From Pseudomonadota bacterium (GTDB lineage Bacteria > Pseudomonadota > Alphaproteobacteria > Rhizobiales > Devosiaceae): 64,000 bases of DNA. The DNA lies in assembly GCA_023388175.1 (NCBI GenBank), contig JAEWGT010000009.1, forward strand, positions 124,001 through 188,000. Direction: 5' to 3'. Below the pieces are notes generated by a model that saw nothing but the letters and a program-made list of their open reading frames with translations, did not search any database and was not told the DNA's origin. Shown here in pieces: positions 40,464 through 49,046 of the stretch (position 1 is the first letter of the stretch; every line of letters starts with the position of its first letter). A program made the position numbers and the translations under genes.

Positions 40464-41717
40464 ATGAACGACGTGATCATTCTGGGCGCAGGCATTGTCG
40501 GCATTGCCACCGGCATTCACCTGCTGCGGCGCGGGCGCAGCGTGACACTGGTGGACAAGAACGCGCCGGGCCGGGAAACCTCTTTCGGCAATGCCGGCAT
40601 CATCCAGCGCGAGGGCGTGCGTCCCCATGCTTTTCCGCGTGACCTGCAAACGCTGTTGCAGGTGGGGTTGCATCTCTCTACCGCCGCGCGATACGAGCCG
40701 CTGGCTCTGCCCAAGCTGGCCCCGCCTTTGCTCCGATACTGGTGGGAATCCTCGCCCGAACATTATCGCAAAGTGGTCCAGTCCTACGCGCCGTTGATCG
40801 GCCGCTCGATCGTCACCCATGACGATTTGATCAAAGCCGTTGGCCCGGAAGCCGAAAAACTGATCTCCCGCTATGGCTGGCATCTGGCCTTTCGTAGCCG
40901 GGACAAGCTGGAAAAGGAAGTGGTCAAGGCGCAGGCCGATCATGAGCAATTCGGCATCGGCTACAAAGTGCTGGACTGGGTGGCGCTCAAGGCGGTCGAG
41001 CCGAACCTGCTCGGTGGCCTTGCCGGCGCCATTCACTGGACCGATCCCTGGACGGTGCGCGATCCGGGTGCCTTGGTCAGCGCCTATTTCGGCCTGTTCG
41101 AGCAACTGGGCGGCACATTCGTTTCCGGCGCTGCCAATGGCCTCACCCAGCAGGGCGGGGCCTGGAGCACCACGGTCAATGGCCAGACGCTGAGCGGCAG
41201 GCAGGCGGTGATCGCGCTTGGTCCCTGGGCCCCCGATGTGCTGGAACCGCTGGGCTATCGGCTGCCGCTCTTCGTCAAGCGCGGCTATCACATGCACTAC
41301 CGCGCCACCGAAGGCGCCACGCTCAATCACCTGCTGCTCGATCCGGAAGTGGGTTATGCCATGGCGCCGATGGCGCCGGGCATCCGCATCACCACCGGTG
41401 CGGAATTCGCCATGCGCGACGCCAAGCCCACCCCTATCCAGCTCGGCAAGGCCGAACAGGCGGCGCGCGAACTCTTCCCGCTGGGCGAACGCATCGATCC
41501 GCAGCCCTGGAAGGGCGCGCGGCCCTGTACACCCGACATGATGCCGATCATCTCCAAGGCCCCCAAACATGACGGGCTTTATGCCGGCATCGGCCATGCC
41601 CATCACGGCTTTACGCTTGGGCCTGCCACCGGCGAGCTTCTGGCCCAGATGATGACGGGTGAAGAGACGGCGATTGACGTAAAGCCCTTCCGCATGGGCC
41701 GGTTCATGGGGGCGTGA
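40464..41717 (+). CDS. FAD-dependent amino acid dehydrogenase (DadA/DAO family)
   Basis: This is a 417-residue flavoenzyme probably oxidising D-amino acids or a related secondary amine, at the membrane. The dinucleotide motif DVIILGAGIVGIATGIHLLR starts the protein. A PGRETSFGNAGIIQ motif typical of DadA-like proteins and the C-terminal TPDMMPIISKAPKHDGLYAG, then IGHAHHGFTLGPATGELLA, follow. ATG 40464 sits behind a GGGGG-containing site. Monocistronic. The exact substrate is not determined. Confidence 0.85.
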   Translation: MNDVIILGAGIVGIATGIHLLRRGRSVTLVDKNAPGRETSFGNAGIIQREGVRPHAFPRDLQTLLQVGLHLSTAARYEPLALPKLAPPLLRYWWESSPEHYRKVVQSYAPLIGRSIVTHDDLIKAVGPEAEKLISRYGWHLAFRSRDKLEKEVVKAQADHEQFGIGYKVLDWVALKAVEPNLLGGLAGAIHWTDPWTVRDPGALVSAYFGLFEQLGGTFVSGAANGLTQQGGAWSTTVNGQTLSGRQAVIALGPWAPDVLEPLGYRLPLFVKRGYHMHYRATEGATLNHLLLDPEVGYAMAPMAPGIRITTGAEFAMRDAKPTPIQLGKAEQAARELFPLGERIDPQPWKGARPCTPDMMPIISKAPKHDGLYAGIGHAHHGFTLGPATGELLAQMMTGEETAIDVKPFRMGRFMGA

Positions 41718-41733
41718 GGGGGGATCTAGCGAA

Positions 41734-41775
41734 GAACCCCCACCTAGCCTCCCCCTTTTTCAGGGGGAGGCGGGG
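41734..41775. repeat. Palindromic intergenic repeat, family 1, copy 2
   Basis: GAACCCCCACC is followed by CCTCCCCCT-tttc-AGGGGGAGG, then a G-rich tail GGGGAGGGGGTG. It stands between the convergent dadA-like and SCO1 genes. Confidence 0.6.
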
Positions 41776-41797
41776 AGGGGGTGCAGTCGATCGGAAC

Positions 41798-42388
41798 CTA
41801 TCCCCCGATCAGCCGCCGCAACTTGGCCAAGGCCGTGTCGCTGCTTTCCCTATAGGCGATGGTGCCCTGGAACTCGCCCTGCCGGTCGAGCAGGAACACC
41901 GAGGCGGTGTGGTCCATGGTATAGTCATCGCCATCGAGCGGCACTTTTTCGTAATAGACCGCCCAGGATTTCGCGGCTTTCTCGATCTCGGGCAGCGTGC
42001 CGGTGACCCCGGTGACACGCCCGGTCCATGAGACATAGTCGCCGATGATCTCGGCGGTGTCGCGCTCGGGATCGACAGTGACGAAATAGGCCTGCAAATC
42101 CCTGGCCTCATCGCCCAGCGTCTCATACCAGCTCGCCATCTCCGCCAGCGAGGTCGGGCAGACTTCCGGGCAATGGGTGAAACCGAAAAACAGCATGGAT
42201 GGCTTGCCGTTGAGGCTCGCGCGGGTGAAGGTCTCGCCCGATGCCGTCAGCAGCCGGTAATCGCCATGGCCGAGCCCGGCGGGCTGATTGGATGCTCTGA
42301 TGGCTGTGTAGGCATAGAGCCCGGTGGCGGTGACGGCGACGAAAGCCACCATCACCCACAGGACAATCCGCAAACGGGAAACGGTCAT
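41798..42388 (-). CDS. SCO1/SenC copper chaperone
   Basis: This is a membrane-anchored thiol/copper protein that delivers Cu to the CuA site of cytochrome c oxidase. The 196-residue protein has an N-terminal anchor (VLWVMVAFVAVTATGLYAY), Cys73 and Cys77 in THCPEVCPTS, and the copper-binding His in MDHTASVFL. ATG 42388 overlaps the stop of the PCuAC gene by 4 nt class coupling (TTG 42394 is an alternative). It is the last gene of a five-gene copper operon. Confidence 0.9.
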   Translation of the reverse strand: MTVSRLRIVLWVMVAFVAVTATGLYAYTAIRASNQPAGLGHGDYRLLTASGETFTRASLNGKPSMLFFGFTHCPEVCPTSLAEMASWYETLGDEARDLQAYFVTVDPERDTAEIIGDYVSWTGRVTGVTGTLPEIEKAAKSWAVYYEKVPLDGDDYTMDHTASVFLLDRQGEFQGTIAYRESSDTALAKLRRLIGG

Positions 42389-42390
42389 GC

Positions 42391-42918
42391 TCAATGGCCC
42401 ATATGGCCGGAATGGCCGTCGGCGGCTGCATCTGCCGCCACGCCAGCGACTGTCAGCGTGATGTCGATCGTGCCCGCCTTTGCAAAGGTCAGCGTCACCG
42501 GAATGTGTGTGCCCTCCTCCAGCGAACCATTGAGGCCCATGAACATGATGTGGAGGCCTCCCGGCGCAAGGGTCACGGTTTCGCCGGCCGGTACGGGGAT
42601 GCCATCGGCGAGCTGGCGCATTTTCATGACGTCGCCTTCCATCGCCATTTCATGAATCTGGGTTTCGCGTGCGATGTCGGCGCTGGCGGACACCAGCACG
42701 TCATCTTCCAGCCCCTTGTTGACGAGCGTCAGAAAGCCGCCCGCCACCGGGGCATTGGGCAGGGTGGCGCGGGTAAATGCGCCAGTGATCTCGATGTCGC
42801 CGACGCTGATGGCGGTGCCATGGTCTGGCGCGGGGGGCGCATGGCTTGTGTCATGGGCCAGCGCCGGGCTGAGCGCGGCGGCGAAAGCGAGGGCAAAAAG
42901 CATGGGGCGAAGAGTCAT
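42391..42918 (-). CDS. Periplasmic copper chaperone PCu(A)C
   Basis: This is a 175-residue periplasmic protein that hands Cu(I) to cytochrome oxidase together with SCO1. It has a signal peptide (MTLRPMLFALAFAAALSPAL, then AHD) and the copper site HxnMx22HxM, seen as IHEMAMEGDVMKMRQ and GLHIMFMGL. A second His/Met-rich tail (DGHSGHMGH) adds possible copper ligands. It is translationally coupled to SCO1 and 11 nt after CopCD. Confidence 0.9.
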   Translation of the reverse strand: MTLRPMLFALAFAAALSPALAHDTSHAPPAPDHGTAISVGDIEITGAFTRATLPNAPVAGGFLTLVNKGLEDDVLVSASADIARETQIHEMAMEGDVMKMRQLADGIPVPAGETVTLAPGGLHIMFMGLNGSLEEGTHIPVTLTFAKAGTIDITLTVAGVAADAAADGHSGHMGH

Positions 42919-42929
42919 GATGTTTCCTT

Positions 42930-44519
42930 TCAGGGAAGGGTGATGTCTGTGCCGATCCGCGCAAGCGTGAACCGGTCGATGCGAATGTCGAGAACCATTT
43001 CCCAGAGGCCGGGAAGCGGAATGATCTGTTCGTCGACGCGCCAGAACCCGTCGACGAAACGGGCGGGCACCTTGAGGGGCTCGATGCCCAGATCAGGTGC
43101 GGAGAGGGTGAGATCGACGCTGGCCGGGTCGATCTGGGCGCCATCGGTGTCGATGACGCTGATCTCGATAGTGACCGGCCCGGCCCGGCCGGGCGTAACC
43201 ACGATATCGGCCATGACCTTGTCGTCCATGGCATGGGCATAGGCGGGCACCGCCAGAGCGGCCTGCGCCGATTCAGCCGCCGTAATGGCGCGCGGTGGTG
43301 GCGTGAAGCGCCAGCCGGCCGCAAGCGCCAGAATGACCAGCACCAGACCGATTTCGCACAGGATCGATTTGCGCAGGCGATACCGCGCCTTAATGTCGTC
43401 TGCCAATGCGGGCCCGGTGAGCCGGAAGCGGTTCCAGATGGCAAGGCCGAGCAAGGCAACCAGCAGGCCGAGCTTGACGGCAAGGATAATGCCATAGGCG
43501 GTGACCCAGGCAGGGCCGGGCGGGCCCATTTGCACGAAGGCCAGGACAAGTCCCGAAATCAGGATCGGTGCCACCGCAAAGGGGATGAAGCGTGAGAATT
43601 GCCGCAGCGCCCTGTCGGCTTTCTCTTCTCGTAGCCGCATCCAGAACAGCAGCGGCAGCAGGGCGCCCACCCAGAAGAGGATCCCCCCGATATGAAGGAT
43701 CACAGCCGTGCGCGTCAGCCATCGCGGTTCGGCCGCTCCGGCATGGCCGCTGATGGCCAGGGCGATGGCCGCTATCGGCCAGGCAACAAGGGCCAGCAGG
43801 CGAAAGCGCGCAAGACTGACAAGTCCGAGCGCGAAGCCAGTAATCAGCAGCAGCGTGGTCGGCCCGTAGCTGGTTGCGTAGCCGGTCGCCCAGGCAGAGG
43901 CCCGCAATACCCCATCGGGGTCAAGTCCCAGCGCATCGGCGCCATGCAGGCCCAGGCTCAGGGGCGCCGCGATGAGGCCGAGCCCGTTGAGACTGCCGAT
44001 CAGCACCTTTATGCGCTCCGGCAACGGCGCGGCCAGCGCGAAGATCGCCCCGCCCAGACCCAGGAAAAGGGCGCCGAACAGCACGGCCTTGCTGGCCCAG
44101 AGCAGGATGGCGGTGGCACGCGAGGCCTCCGGCAGATCGGCGGCCAGGCCGGTGACGCTGCCGATTGAAAAGACCAGCGCGCCGGCCACGGGATGGGCGT
44201 CCACAGACACGACGCGCCAGCTCAATACGTGGCTGCCCTGCCCGAGATCGGGCGGCAGATGCACAGTGAGTGCTTCGCCGCTGCTGGTTTGGGCGGTGAG
44301 ATCGGTGGCGCCGCCATCGGGCGCAACCAGACTGATGACCAGGGGGCTCACCGGCTCGTTGAACACCAGGCTCAGCGTGTCCGGTGGCTCGGCCAGCAGG
44401 GCATTGGCCGCCGGTTCACTAGACAGCAATTGCGCGTGGGCAAATGCTGGCACGGCGCTGGCCAGCACCAGCAGCGCAGCCAGAATGGACGCGGCAAGGC
44501 GGGTCATGAAACGGGTCAT
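42930..44519 (-). CDS. CopC-CopD fusion copper uptake/resistance protein
   Basis: This is a 529-residue fusion. After a signal peptide (ending AFA) comes a CopC domain (about 25-120) whose mature N-terminal His in AFAHAQLLSS and the His in SVDAHPVAG form the Cu(II) site. A CopD-type integral membrane domain of about eight helices (about 130-410) follows, and then a C-terminal YtkA-like/FixH-like soluble part (AYAHAMDDKVMADIVVTPGR). AAGGAG stands 7 nt before ATG 44519. Copper import into the cytoplasm is the likely role. Confidence 0.88.
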   Translation of the reverse strand: MTRFMTRLAASILAALLVLASAVPAFAHAQLLSSEPAANALLAEPPDTLSLVFNEPVSPLVISLVAPDGGATDLTAQTSSGEALTVHLPPDLGQGSHVLSWRVVSVDAHPVAGALVFSIGSVTGLAADLPEASRATAILLWASKAVLFGALFLGLGGAIFALAAPLPERIKVLIGSLNGLGLIAAPLSLGLHGADALGLDPDGVLRASAWATGYATSYGPTTLLLITGFALGLVSLARFRLLALVAWPIAAIALAISGHAGAAEPRWLTRTAVILHIGGILFWVGALLPLLFWMRLREEKADRALRQFSRFIPFAVAPILISGLVLAFVQMGPPGPAWVTAYGIILAVKLGLLVALLGLAIWNRFRLTGPALADDIKARYRLRKSILCEIGLVLVILALAAGWRFTPPPRAITAAESAQAALAVPAYAHAMDDKVMADIVVTPGRAGPVTIEISVIDTDGAQIDPASVDLTLSAPDLGIEPLKVPARFVDGFWRVDEQIIPLPGLWEMVLDIRIDRFTLARIGTDITLP

Positions 44520-44583
44520 GTCCGGCTCCTTTGCTCGAAGGGGGATGGGGCGGGGTCGTGGGACAACCCCGCCCGCCTGGCCT

Positions 44584-45105
44584 TTAGTGGCCGTGTCCGC
44601 CCGAAGCCGGAACCAAGGTCACGCCCGGAGCGGGCATGTCGCCGCCCTCATTGGTGTCGATCCAGGCTTCTTCGCCGGTGGCGCATTCCTGAATGGCGGG
44701 GAAGTAGAACTTGCCCGGCTCGAGACTGTCGGCAAAGGTGCCGCGGAAGATGAATTCGTCATACCATTCGTTCGGCAGATTGCCGCCCGACCAGACGATT
44801 TCCTTGACGCCTTCGGTCACTTCGGTGCCGTGGTTGAGATAGGTATTCTCATAAGGACCGGTGACGGTTTCCAGATCCCAGCCGGCCTTGGGCATCGGCT
44901 TGACGGCAAAGAAGCCCTCGGGGATCTGCACGCGGACAGTGTGGGTGGCCTCGGTGCCGCAACCATGGGGCACGCGCAGCACGGCCTTGAAGCCCGAGCC
45001 GATCTTGGCCTCCTGAACTTCGAACGTGGCATGGGCGAAAGCCGGAGCGGAAACGGCAAACAGGGTGGTGGCAGCCAGAGCGGCGCAAGCGAAAGTGCGG
45101 ATCAT
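44584..45105 (-). CDS. YcnI-family (DUF1775) copper-binding protein
   Basis: This is a 173-residue secreted protein. The signal peptide ends AFA, placing His at the mature N-terminus (AHATFEVQEA), which with Trp (GWDLET) forms the Cu(II) brace site known in YcnI. The Cys pair in HGCGTEATH and QECATG may form a disulfide. A GGHGH tail is present. It lies 64 nt upstream of CopCD in the copper operon and could supply it with copper. Confidence 0.9.
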   Translation of the reverse strand: MIRTFACAALAATTLFAVSAPAFAHATFEVQEAKIGSGFKAVLRVPHGCGTEATHTVRVQIPEGFFAVKPMPKAGWDLETVTGPYENTYLNHGTEVTEGVKEIVWSGGNLPNEWYDEFIFRGTFADSLEPGKFYFPAIQECATGEEAWIDTNEGGDMPAPGVTLVPASGGHGH

Positions 45106-45158
45106 GATGATCTCCAGTCAAATAAGGTCTGATGAGGCGGCAAGCCGCCGGTTTCGGA

Positions 45159-45548
45159 TCAGGCCGTGACGGGAGGGGCGCGCGATTGTCCCACATGGTC
45201 GGGCAGGACAGGCTTGTGGGGAGCCAGCGTTTCGACGAAACGGATGATATCGGCCGAGCTGGGGGGCTCGATATGCAGCGCCGGCGGCAGTACCGCCGCA
45301 AGTTGATGCTTGGCGACCCCAGTGGCCGGGCAGGTGAGTGCAGCAGCGGCAGACGGATCGCCATCCTCATTCTCGGCCATGGGCTGACAGACCGACCATG
45401 CGTCCAGTGTGGCGAAGCCGAGCGCATTGAGATCGCGTTGCAGGCCCGCAGCCTGATGCAGCGGCAAAAGCAGGGTCAGCACATAGATGGCCAGAACCGC
45501 AAAAGCGGCTCCCATCTCGCGCATCATCTTTGCCTGATTGGTCTGCAT
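45159..45548 (-). CDS. Small membrane-anchored protein at head of copper operon (DUF2946-like)
   Basis: This is a 129-residue protein. An N-terminal hydrophobic helix (GAAFAVLAIYVLTLLLPLHQ) is followed by a periplasmic Ala/Pro-rich part with two Cys (WSVCQPM; ALTCPAT) and His residues. ATG 45548 is preferred because GAGGA is about 7 nt upstream and the frame before it is not typical coding sequence. Small DUF2946-type proteins often head copper operons, but the match is not certain. Confidence 0.65.
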   Translation of the reverse strand: MQTNQAKMMREMGAAFAVLAIYVLTLLLPLHQAAGLQRDLNALGFATLDAWSVCQPMAENEDGDPSAAAALTCPATGVAKHQLAAVLPPALHIEPPSSADIIRFVETLAPHKPVLPDHVGQSRAPPVTA

Positions 45549-45658
45549 CGGGGTCCTCACCCTTCCGCAATAGCCCGGTGCCTTGGCGCCCACAAGCCAA
45601 TATGCGCCTTGGGGCCGGGGTTCATAGTGTCGCAGAGCAATTTGACTATTGCCCAAAG

Positions 45659-45675
45659 TTTAGAACGGTTCTAAA
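45659..45675. promoter_or_regulatory. Irr-type iron control element (ICE) 1
   Basis: TTTAGAACGGTTCTAAA matches TTTAGAA-N3-TTCTAAA perfectly. The box lies 34 nt before the mbfA ATG. Irr represses mbfA under low iron in Agrobacterium and Bradyrhizobium. Confidence 0.85.
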
Positions 45676-45680
45676 CATTG

Positions 45681-45697
45681 TTTGGAATAATTCTAAA
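45681..45697. promoter_or_regulatory. Irr-type iron control element (ICE) 2
   Basis: TTTGGAATAATTCTAAA matches the ICE with one change. Its centre is 22 bp, two helical turns, from that of ICE 1, so two Irr dimers could bind the same DNA face. Confidence 0.8.
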
Positions 45698-45709
45698 CTG
45701 AGTGACGCC

Positions 45710-46690
45710 ATGCTGCGCTTCTGGCCTGATAATCGCCGCGACTTTTCCTCCCTGTCCGAACGCGAAATTCTCTCCCTCGCCATCGCCGCAGAGGAGGAGG
45801 ACGGCCGCATCTACTCCGAATATGCGACGCGGCTGGGTGAGACCTATCCGGGCAGTGCGGCCCTGTTTGAAGGCATGGCGGCCGAGGAGGACGAGCATCG
45901 TCGCCGCCTGCTCGATCTTTATGTCGCGCGCTTCGGTATGCGGCTGGTGCCCATTCGCCGCGAACATGTGCGCGGCTTTCTCACCCGCAAGCCGGTCTGG
46001 CTGCAAAAGACGCTGACGCTGGATCAGGCGCGCCAGCAGGTCTGGGAAATGGAAGAGGGGGCCTATCGCTTTTACCTGACGGCCGCCGACCAGGTCACCG
46101 ATGCGGGCATTCGGAAACTTCTGGGCGATCTCGCCGCCGCCGAAAAGGGCCATGCCAGGCGCGCCGACCAGATCGATGAAAAGGTGCTGGGGGAAGACGG
46201 AAGGGAGCAGGAGGCCAAGGCGGCCCACCGCCAGTTCGTGCTGACCTATGTGCAGCCGGGCCTTGCCGGACTGATGGATGGCTCGGTCTCGACGCTTGCC
46301 CCCGTCTTTGCCGCCGCATTTGCCACCGGCGACACGCACCAGACCTTTCTCGTGGGTCTGGCCGCTGCGGTGGGCGCGGGCATTTCCATGGGCTTTACCG
46401 AGGCCGCGTCCGACGACGGCAAGCTGACAGGGCGCGGCTCGCCCATCAAGCGCGGCTTTGCCGCCGGGATCATGACGGCAATAGGCGGGCTGGGCCACGC
46501 GCTGCCCTATCTCATCCATGACTTCTGGGTCGCCACCGGCGTCGCCGCCTTCGTGGTGCTGGTCGAACTCTGGGCCATTGCCTTCATCCAGCAGCGCTAC
46601 ATGCAGACCCCATTCTGGCGCGCCGCCCTGCAGGTGGTGCTGGGCGGGGCCCTGGTCTTTGCCGCCGGAATCCTGATCGGCAGCGCCTGA
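45710..46690 (+). CDS. mbfA: Membrane-bound ferritin MbfA (iron exporter)
   Basis: It exports iron from the cytoplasm and protects against iron and peroxide stress. The 326-residue protein has an N-terminal ferritin-like/erythrin domain (about 15-160) with EEEDGRIYSEYA and EEDEHRRRLLD, then EEGAYRFY and AEKGHARR as iron ligands. A C-terminal VIT1-like membrane domain follows (GLMDGSVSTLAPVFAAAFAT; GISMGFTEAAS; five helices). ATG 45710 is 12 nt after the second ICE. Control by Irr is strongly indicated. Confidence 0.92.
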   Translation: MLRFWPDNRRDFSSLSEREILSLAIAAEEEDGRIYSEYATRLGETYPGSAALFEGMAAEEDEHRRRLLDLYVARFGMRLVPIRREHVRGFLTRKPVWLQKTLTLDQARQQVWEMEEGAYRFYLTAADQVTDAGIRKLLGDLAAAEKGHARRADQIDEKVLGEDGREQEAKAAHRQFVLTYVQPGLAGLMDGSVSTLAPVFAAAFATGDTHQTFLVGLAAAVGAGISMGFTEAASDDGKLTGRGSPIKRGFAAGIMTAIGGLGHALPYLIHDFWVATGVAAFVVLVELWAIAFIQQRYMQTPFWRAALQVVLGGALVFAAGILIGSA

Positions 46691-46730
46691 CGCCCTTTCG
46701 CCGCAGCGCCAGTCCAGCTACACCGGGGCC

Positions 46731-47534
46731 ATGAACCTGCATACGCTCATGGCCGATGATGGCACGTCCCTGTCCTATGGCCTTGCCGGACCGGACAATG
46801 GCGTGCCCGTCCTGCTCTGCCACGGTCTGGGCGCGGCAGGACTGCAATTTGCCGATGATGCGGATTTTCTGGCCGGGCATGGCTATCGCGTTCTGGTGCC
46901 GGACCTGCGCGGCCATGGCCGCTCGGGCCTGCCCGACAAGATCGGCGCGGCGGGGTTTTCGCCCGCCCGGCTTCGCGCCGACCTGCTCGCCTTGCTCGAT
47001 GTTTCAGGTATCGACAAGGTACATTTTGTGGGCAATTCACTGGGCGGGATTCTGGGGCTCGGACTGGCCCGGGAAGCCCCAGGACGCCTCGCATCGCTGA
47101 CGATTTTCGGCACTGCACTGGCACTGGACCTGCCATCGGCGGGCTGGATATTTCCGGCGCTCGACCATGTTCCGGGGAGGCGCGTCACCGCCTGGTTGAC
47201 GGCGCGGAGCACCACCCAAAACCGGGCTGCGCGCCCGCTGATCGCCACCATGCTCGGCCAGTTTGATGCGCGCGCCACCGCCCATATTGTCGATCATATC
47301 CGCCACTATGACCTTGCTTCCGCAGCGACGGGCTGGAGGGGGCCGGGCCTTGTGCTGGTGGGCGGGCGGGATGTTGCGGTCAATCGCGTGCTGCCGCGTC
47401 AGCTCGAAGCGCTCCGCACCCGGCCCAATTGGCAGATCGCGGACCTTCCACAGGGTGGCCATTGCGCCAATCTGGATGCAAGCGAGGACTGGCGCGCCGC
47501 CCTGCTCAGCTTCTGGCAGGCAATTCCAGGCTGA
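46731..47534 (+). CDS. Alpha/beta hydrolase
   Basis: This is a 267-residue hydrolase. The oxyanion-hole HGLGAAG (about 31-37), nucleophile Ser103 in GNSLGG, and the catalytic His in LPQGGHCANLDA form the usual triad with an Asp in GGRDVAVN. It resembles 3-oxoadipate enol-lactonases and related esterases, but no aromatic ring-cleavage genes are adjacent, so the substrate is unassigned. It overlaps the convergent gene by 29 nt. Confidence 0.85.
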   Translation: MNLHTLMADDGTSLSYGLAGPDNGVPVLLCHGLGAAGLQFADDADFLAGHGYRVLVPDLRGHGRSGLPDKIGAAGFSPARLRADLLALLDVSGIDKVHFVGNSLGGILGLGLAREAPGRLASLTIFGTALALDLPSAGWIFPALDHVPGRRVTAWLTARSTTQNRAARPLIATMLGQFDARATAHIVDHIRHYDLASAATGWRGPGLVLVGGRDVAVNRVLPRQLEALRTRPNWQIADLPQGGHCANLDASEDWRAALLSFWQAIPG

Positions 47535-48021
47535 GCGCCTTTCGGCGCATGCGCAACCAGACAATGGCGGACAGGAGGAGGATCACCGCAATGGTGGCCA
47601 GCGACTCCGTCCAGCCCGCCTGCGGCCCGAAGACCACATGGTGCATGCGCCGTCCCGGCAGAAAGGTGAATGCACCGGCCAGCATCAGCGCCCCGATATA
47701 GACGCCCTGCATTTCCGCGCGATGCCGCCGCACATCGCGCCTGACAATGATCGCATAAAGCCCCTGTCCGATGCCGATATAAGTAAAGATCGAGAACAGA
47801 TGAATGGGGCTGAACGGGCCGATAAGGCGCAGTTCATGGATGAAAAGCGCGCTGGTGGCAGTGACCAGCATCAGCACGACCCATAGCCGGCCCAGCCGCT
47901 TGTGCAATTCCGTGCCTTTGCGCCGCCAGAGCACGAAGGCCCCGATCAACGCAGCGGCAATGGCCGAGACGGCATGAATCTGGACGGCAATGTCGGCTTG
48001 CAGCAGGGGTGTCAGGCTCAT
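47506..48021 (-). CDS. DUF2306-like membrane protein
   Basis: This is a 171-residue integral membrane protein with four hydrophobic segments. It has the DUF2306-like pattern of paired His: IAVQIHAVSAIAAALIGAFV, KRLGRLWVVLMLVTATSALF, IHLFSIFTYIGIGQG and a fourth helix with VHHVV-type residues (RRMHHVVFGPQAG). These His may bind heme or metal. It is convergent with the hydrolase and divergent from the LytTR gene. Function unknown. Confidence 0.75.
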   Translation of the reverse strand: MSLTPLLQADIAVQIHAVSAIAAALIGAFVLWRRKGTELHKRLGRLWVVLMLVTATSALFIHELRLIGPFSPIHLFSIFTYIGIGQGLYAIIVRRDVRRHRAEMQGVYIGALMLAGAFTFLPGRRMHHVVFGPQAGWTESLATIAVILLLSAIVWLRMRRKALSLELPARS

Positions 48022-48113
48022 GACGGCGTGGTTCCGGTTCGTCTTTGCGCTTCAGCCTGGACGCATTATCATCGGCACCGCAAATCGCTTTTCCCGAAAG
48101 GCACGCCAATTTC

Positions 48114-48890
48114 GTGAACGACAGCCCCCTGCATTCTACGCTGCGCGAAATGCGCGACTATGCCGGCAATGGCCGCATGTGGTCGGCAATGCTGCTGCTT
48201 GGGCTGGTGGCGGGTCTGGTGGGGCCATTCGGCACATTCGAGGCCATGGCGCCCCTCGCCCGCATCGCCTATTGGGTGGCAATCGTCTGCGGCACCGGCG
48301 CGATAGGCACTTTTGTTGCCGGCTGGGGCGAGCGTGCGCTGATCCGCCGATTGCCCCGGCTGGTCGCCTCGGCTCTTGCCGGTGCATTGGCCGGGCCACC
48401 CACCGCCGCCTTTGTGGCCCTGCTCAATCTGGGAGTGTTCGGCCATGAGGTCCGGGCCATCGATCTTTGGCCGCTGACCCTTTATTGCACCCTGATTGCC
48501 TCGGCGGTGACCGTGCTCGGTGCCGTGGTGATGCGCTTGGAGCCTGACGTCCCTGCGACGGTGACCATGCCCGTTGCGCCGCCGCTGCTGGAACGGCTGC
48601 CGCCGGCGCAGCGGGGCCGGCTGATCCATATCGCGGTTTCCGACCATTATGTCGATGTCACCACCGACAGGGGCACGAGCCTCGTGCTGATGCGGCTGTC
48701 CGATGCCATCCGCGAAACCGCCCCTCTTGCCGGCATGCAGGTGCATCGCTCCCATTGGGTGGCGATTGAGGCGGTCCGGAGATCGGTGCGGCGGGACGGC
48801 AAACCCATGCTGGAGCTTGAGACGGGCACATTGGTGCCAGTGAGCCGGACCTATCTGCCTGCGGCGAAAGCAGCGGGATTGCTGGGCTAG
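48114..48890 (+). CDS. Membrane-anchored LytTR-family DNA-binding regulator
   Basis: This is a 258-residue protein from a GTG start; ATG 48150 is an alternative, and neither has a convincing ribosome site. Four membrane helices occupy about residues 20-150 (for example MLLLGLVAGLVGPFGTF). A C-terminal LytTR domain (about 165-258) follows with IAVSDHYVDVTTDRGTSLVL, the HRSHWVA motif and RDGKPMLELETG. Such proteins sense a membrane or envelope signal and bind DNA directly. The divergent DUF2306-like gene may be its target. Confidence 0.82.
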   Translation: MNDSPLHSTLREMRDYAGNGRMWSAMLLLGLVAGLVGPFGTFEAMAPLARIAYWVAIVCGTGAIGTFVAGWGERALIRRLPRLVASALAGALAGPPTAAFVALLNLGVFGHEVRAIDLWPLTLYCTLIASAVTVLGAVVMRLEPDVPATVTMPVAPPLLERLPPAQRGRLIHIAVSDHYVDVTTDRGTSLVLMRLSDAIRETAPLAGMQVHRSHWVAIEAVRRSVRRDGKPMLELETGTLVPVSRTYLPAAKAAGLLG

Positions 48891-48934
48891 GCCACAATTG
48901 CTCCCTCAATCGTCACCACGTCGCAGAGAACTGG

Positions 48935-48957
48935 ATTGCCGGGACAAGCCCGGCAAT
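48935..48957. repeat. Palindromic repeat, family 2, copy 1
   Basis: ATTGCCGGG-acaag-CCCGGCAAT is a perfect 9-bp hairpin, followed by GACGAT. The same element occurs at 60784 and, with a compensatory variant, at 60826. It is a widespread type of alphaproteobacterial intergenic palindrome. Confidence 0.7.
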
Positions 48958-49046
48958 GACGATGGCATGGTGCAGATGGTGTTTGACCCCGAACAAAACG
49001 GGCGGGGATCGCTCCCCGCCCGTCTGAACTGCTGCACTGGAGCCGA

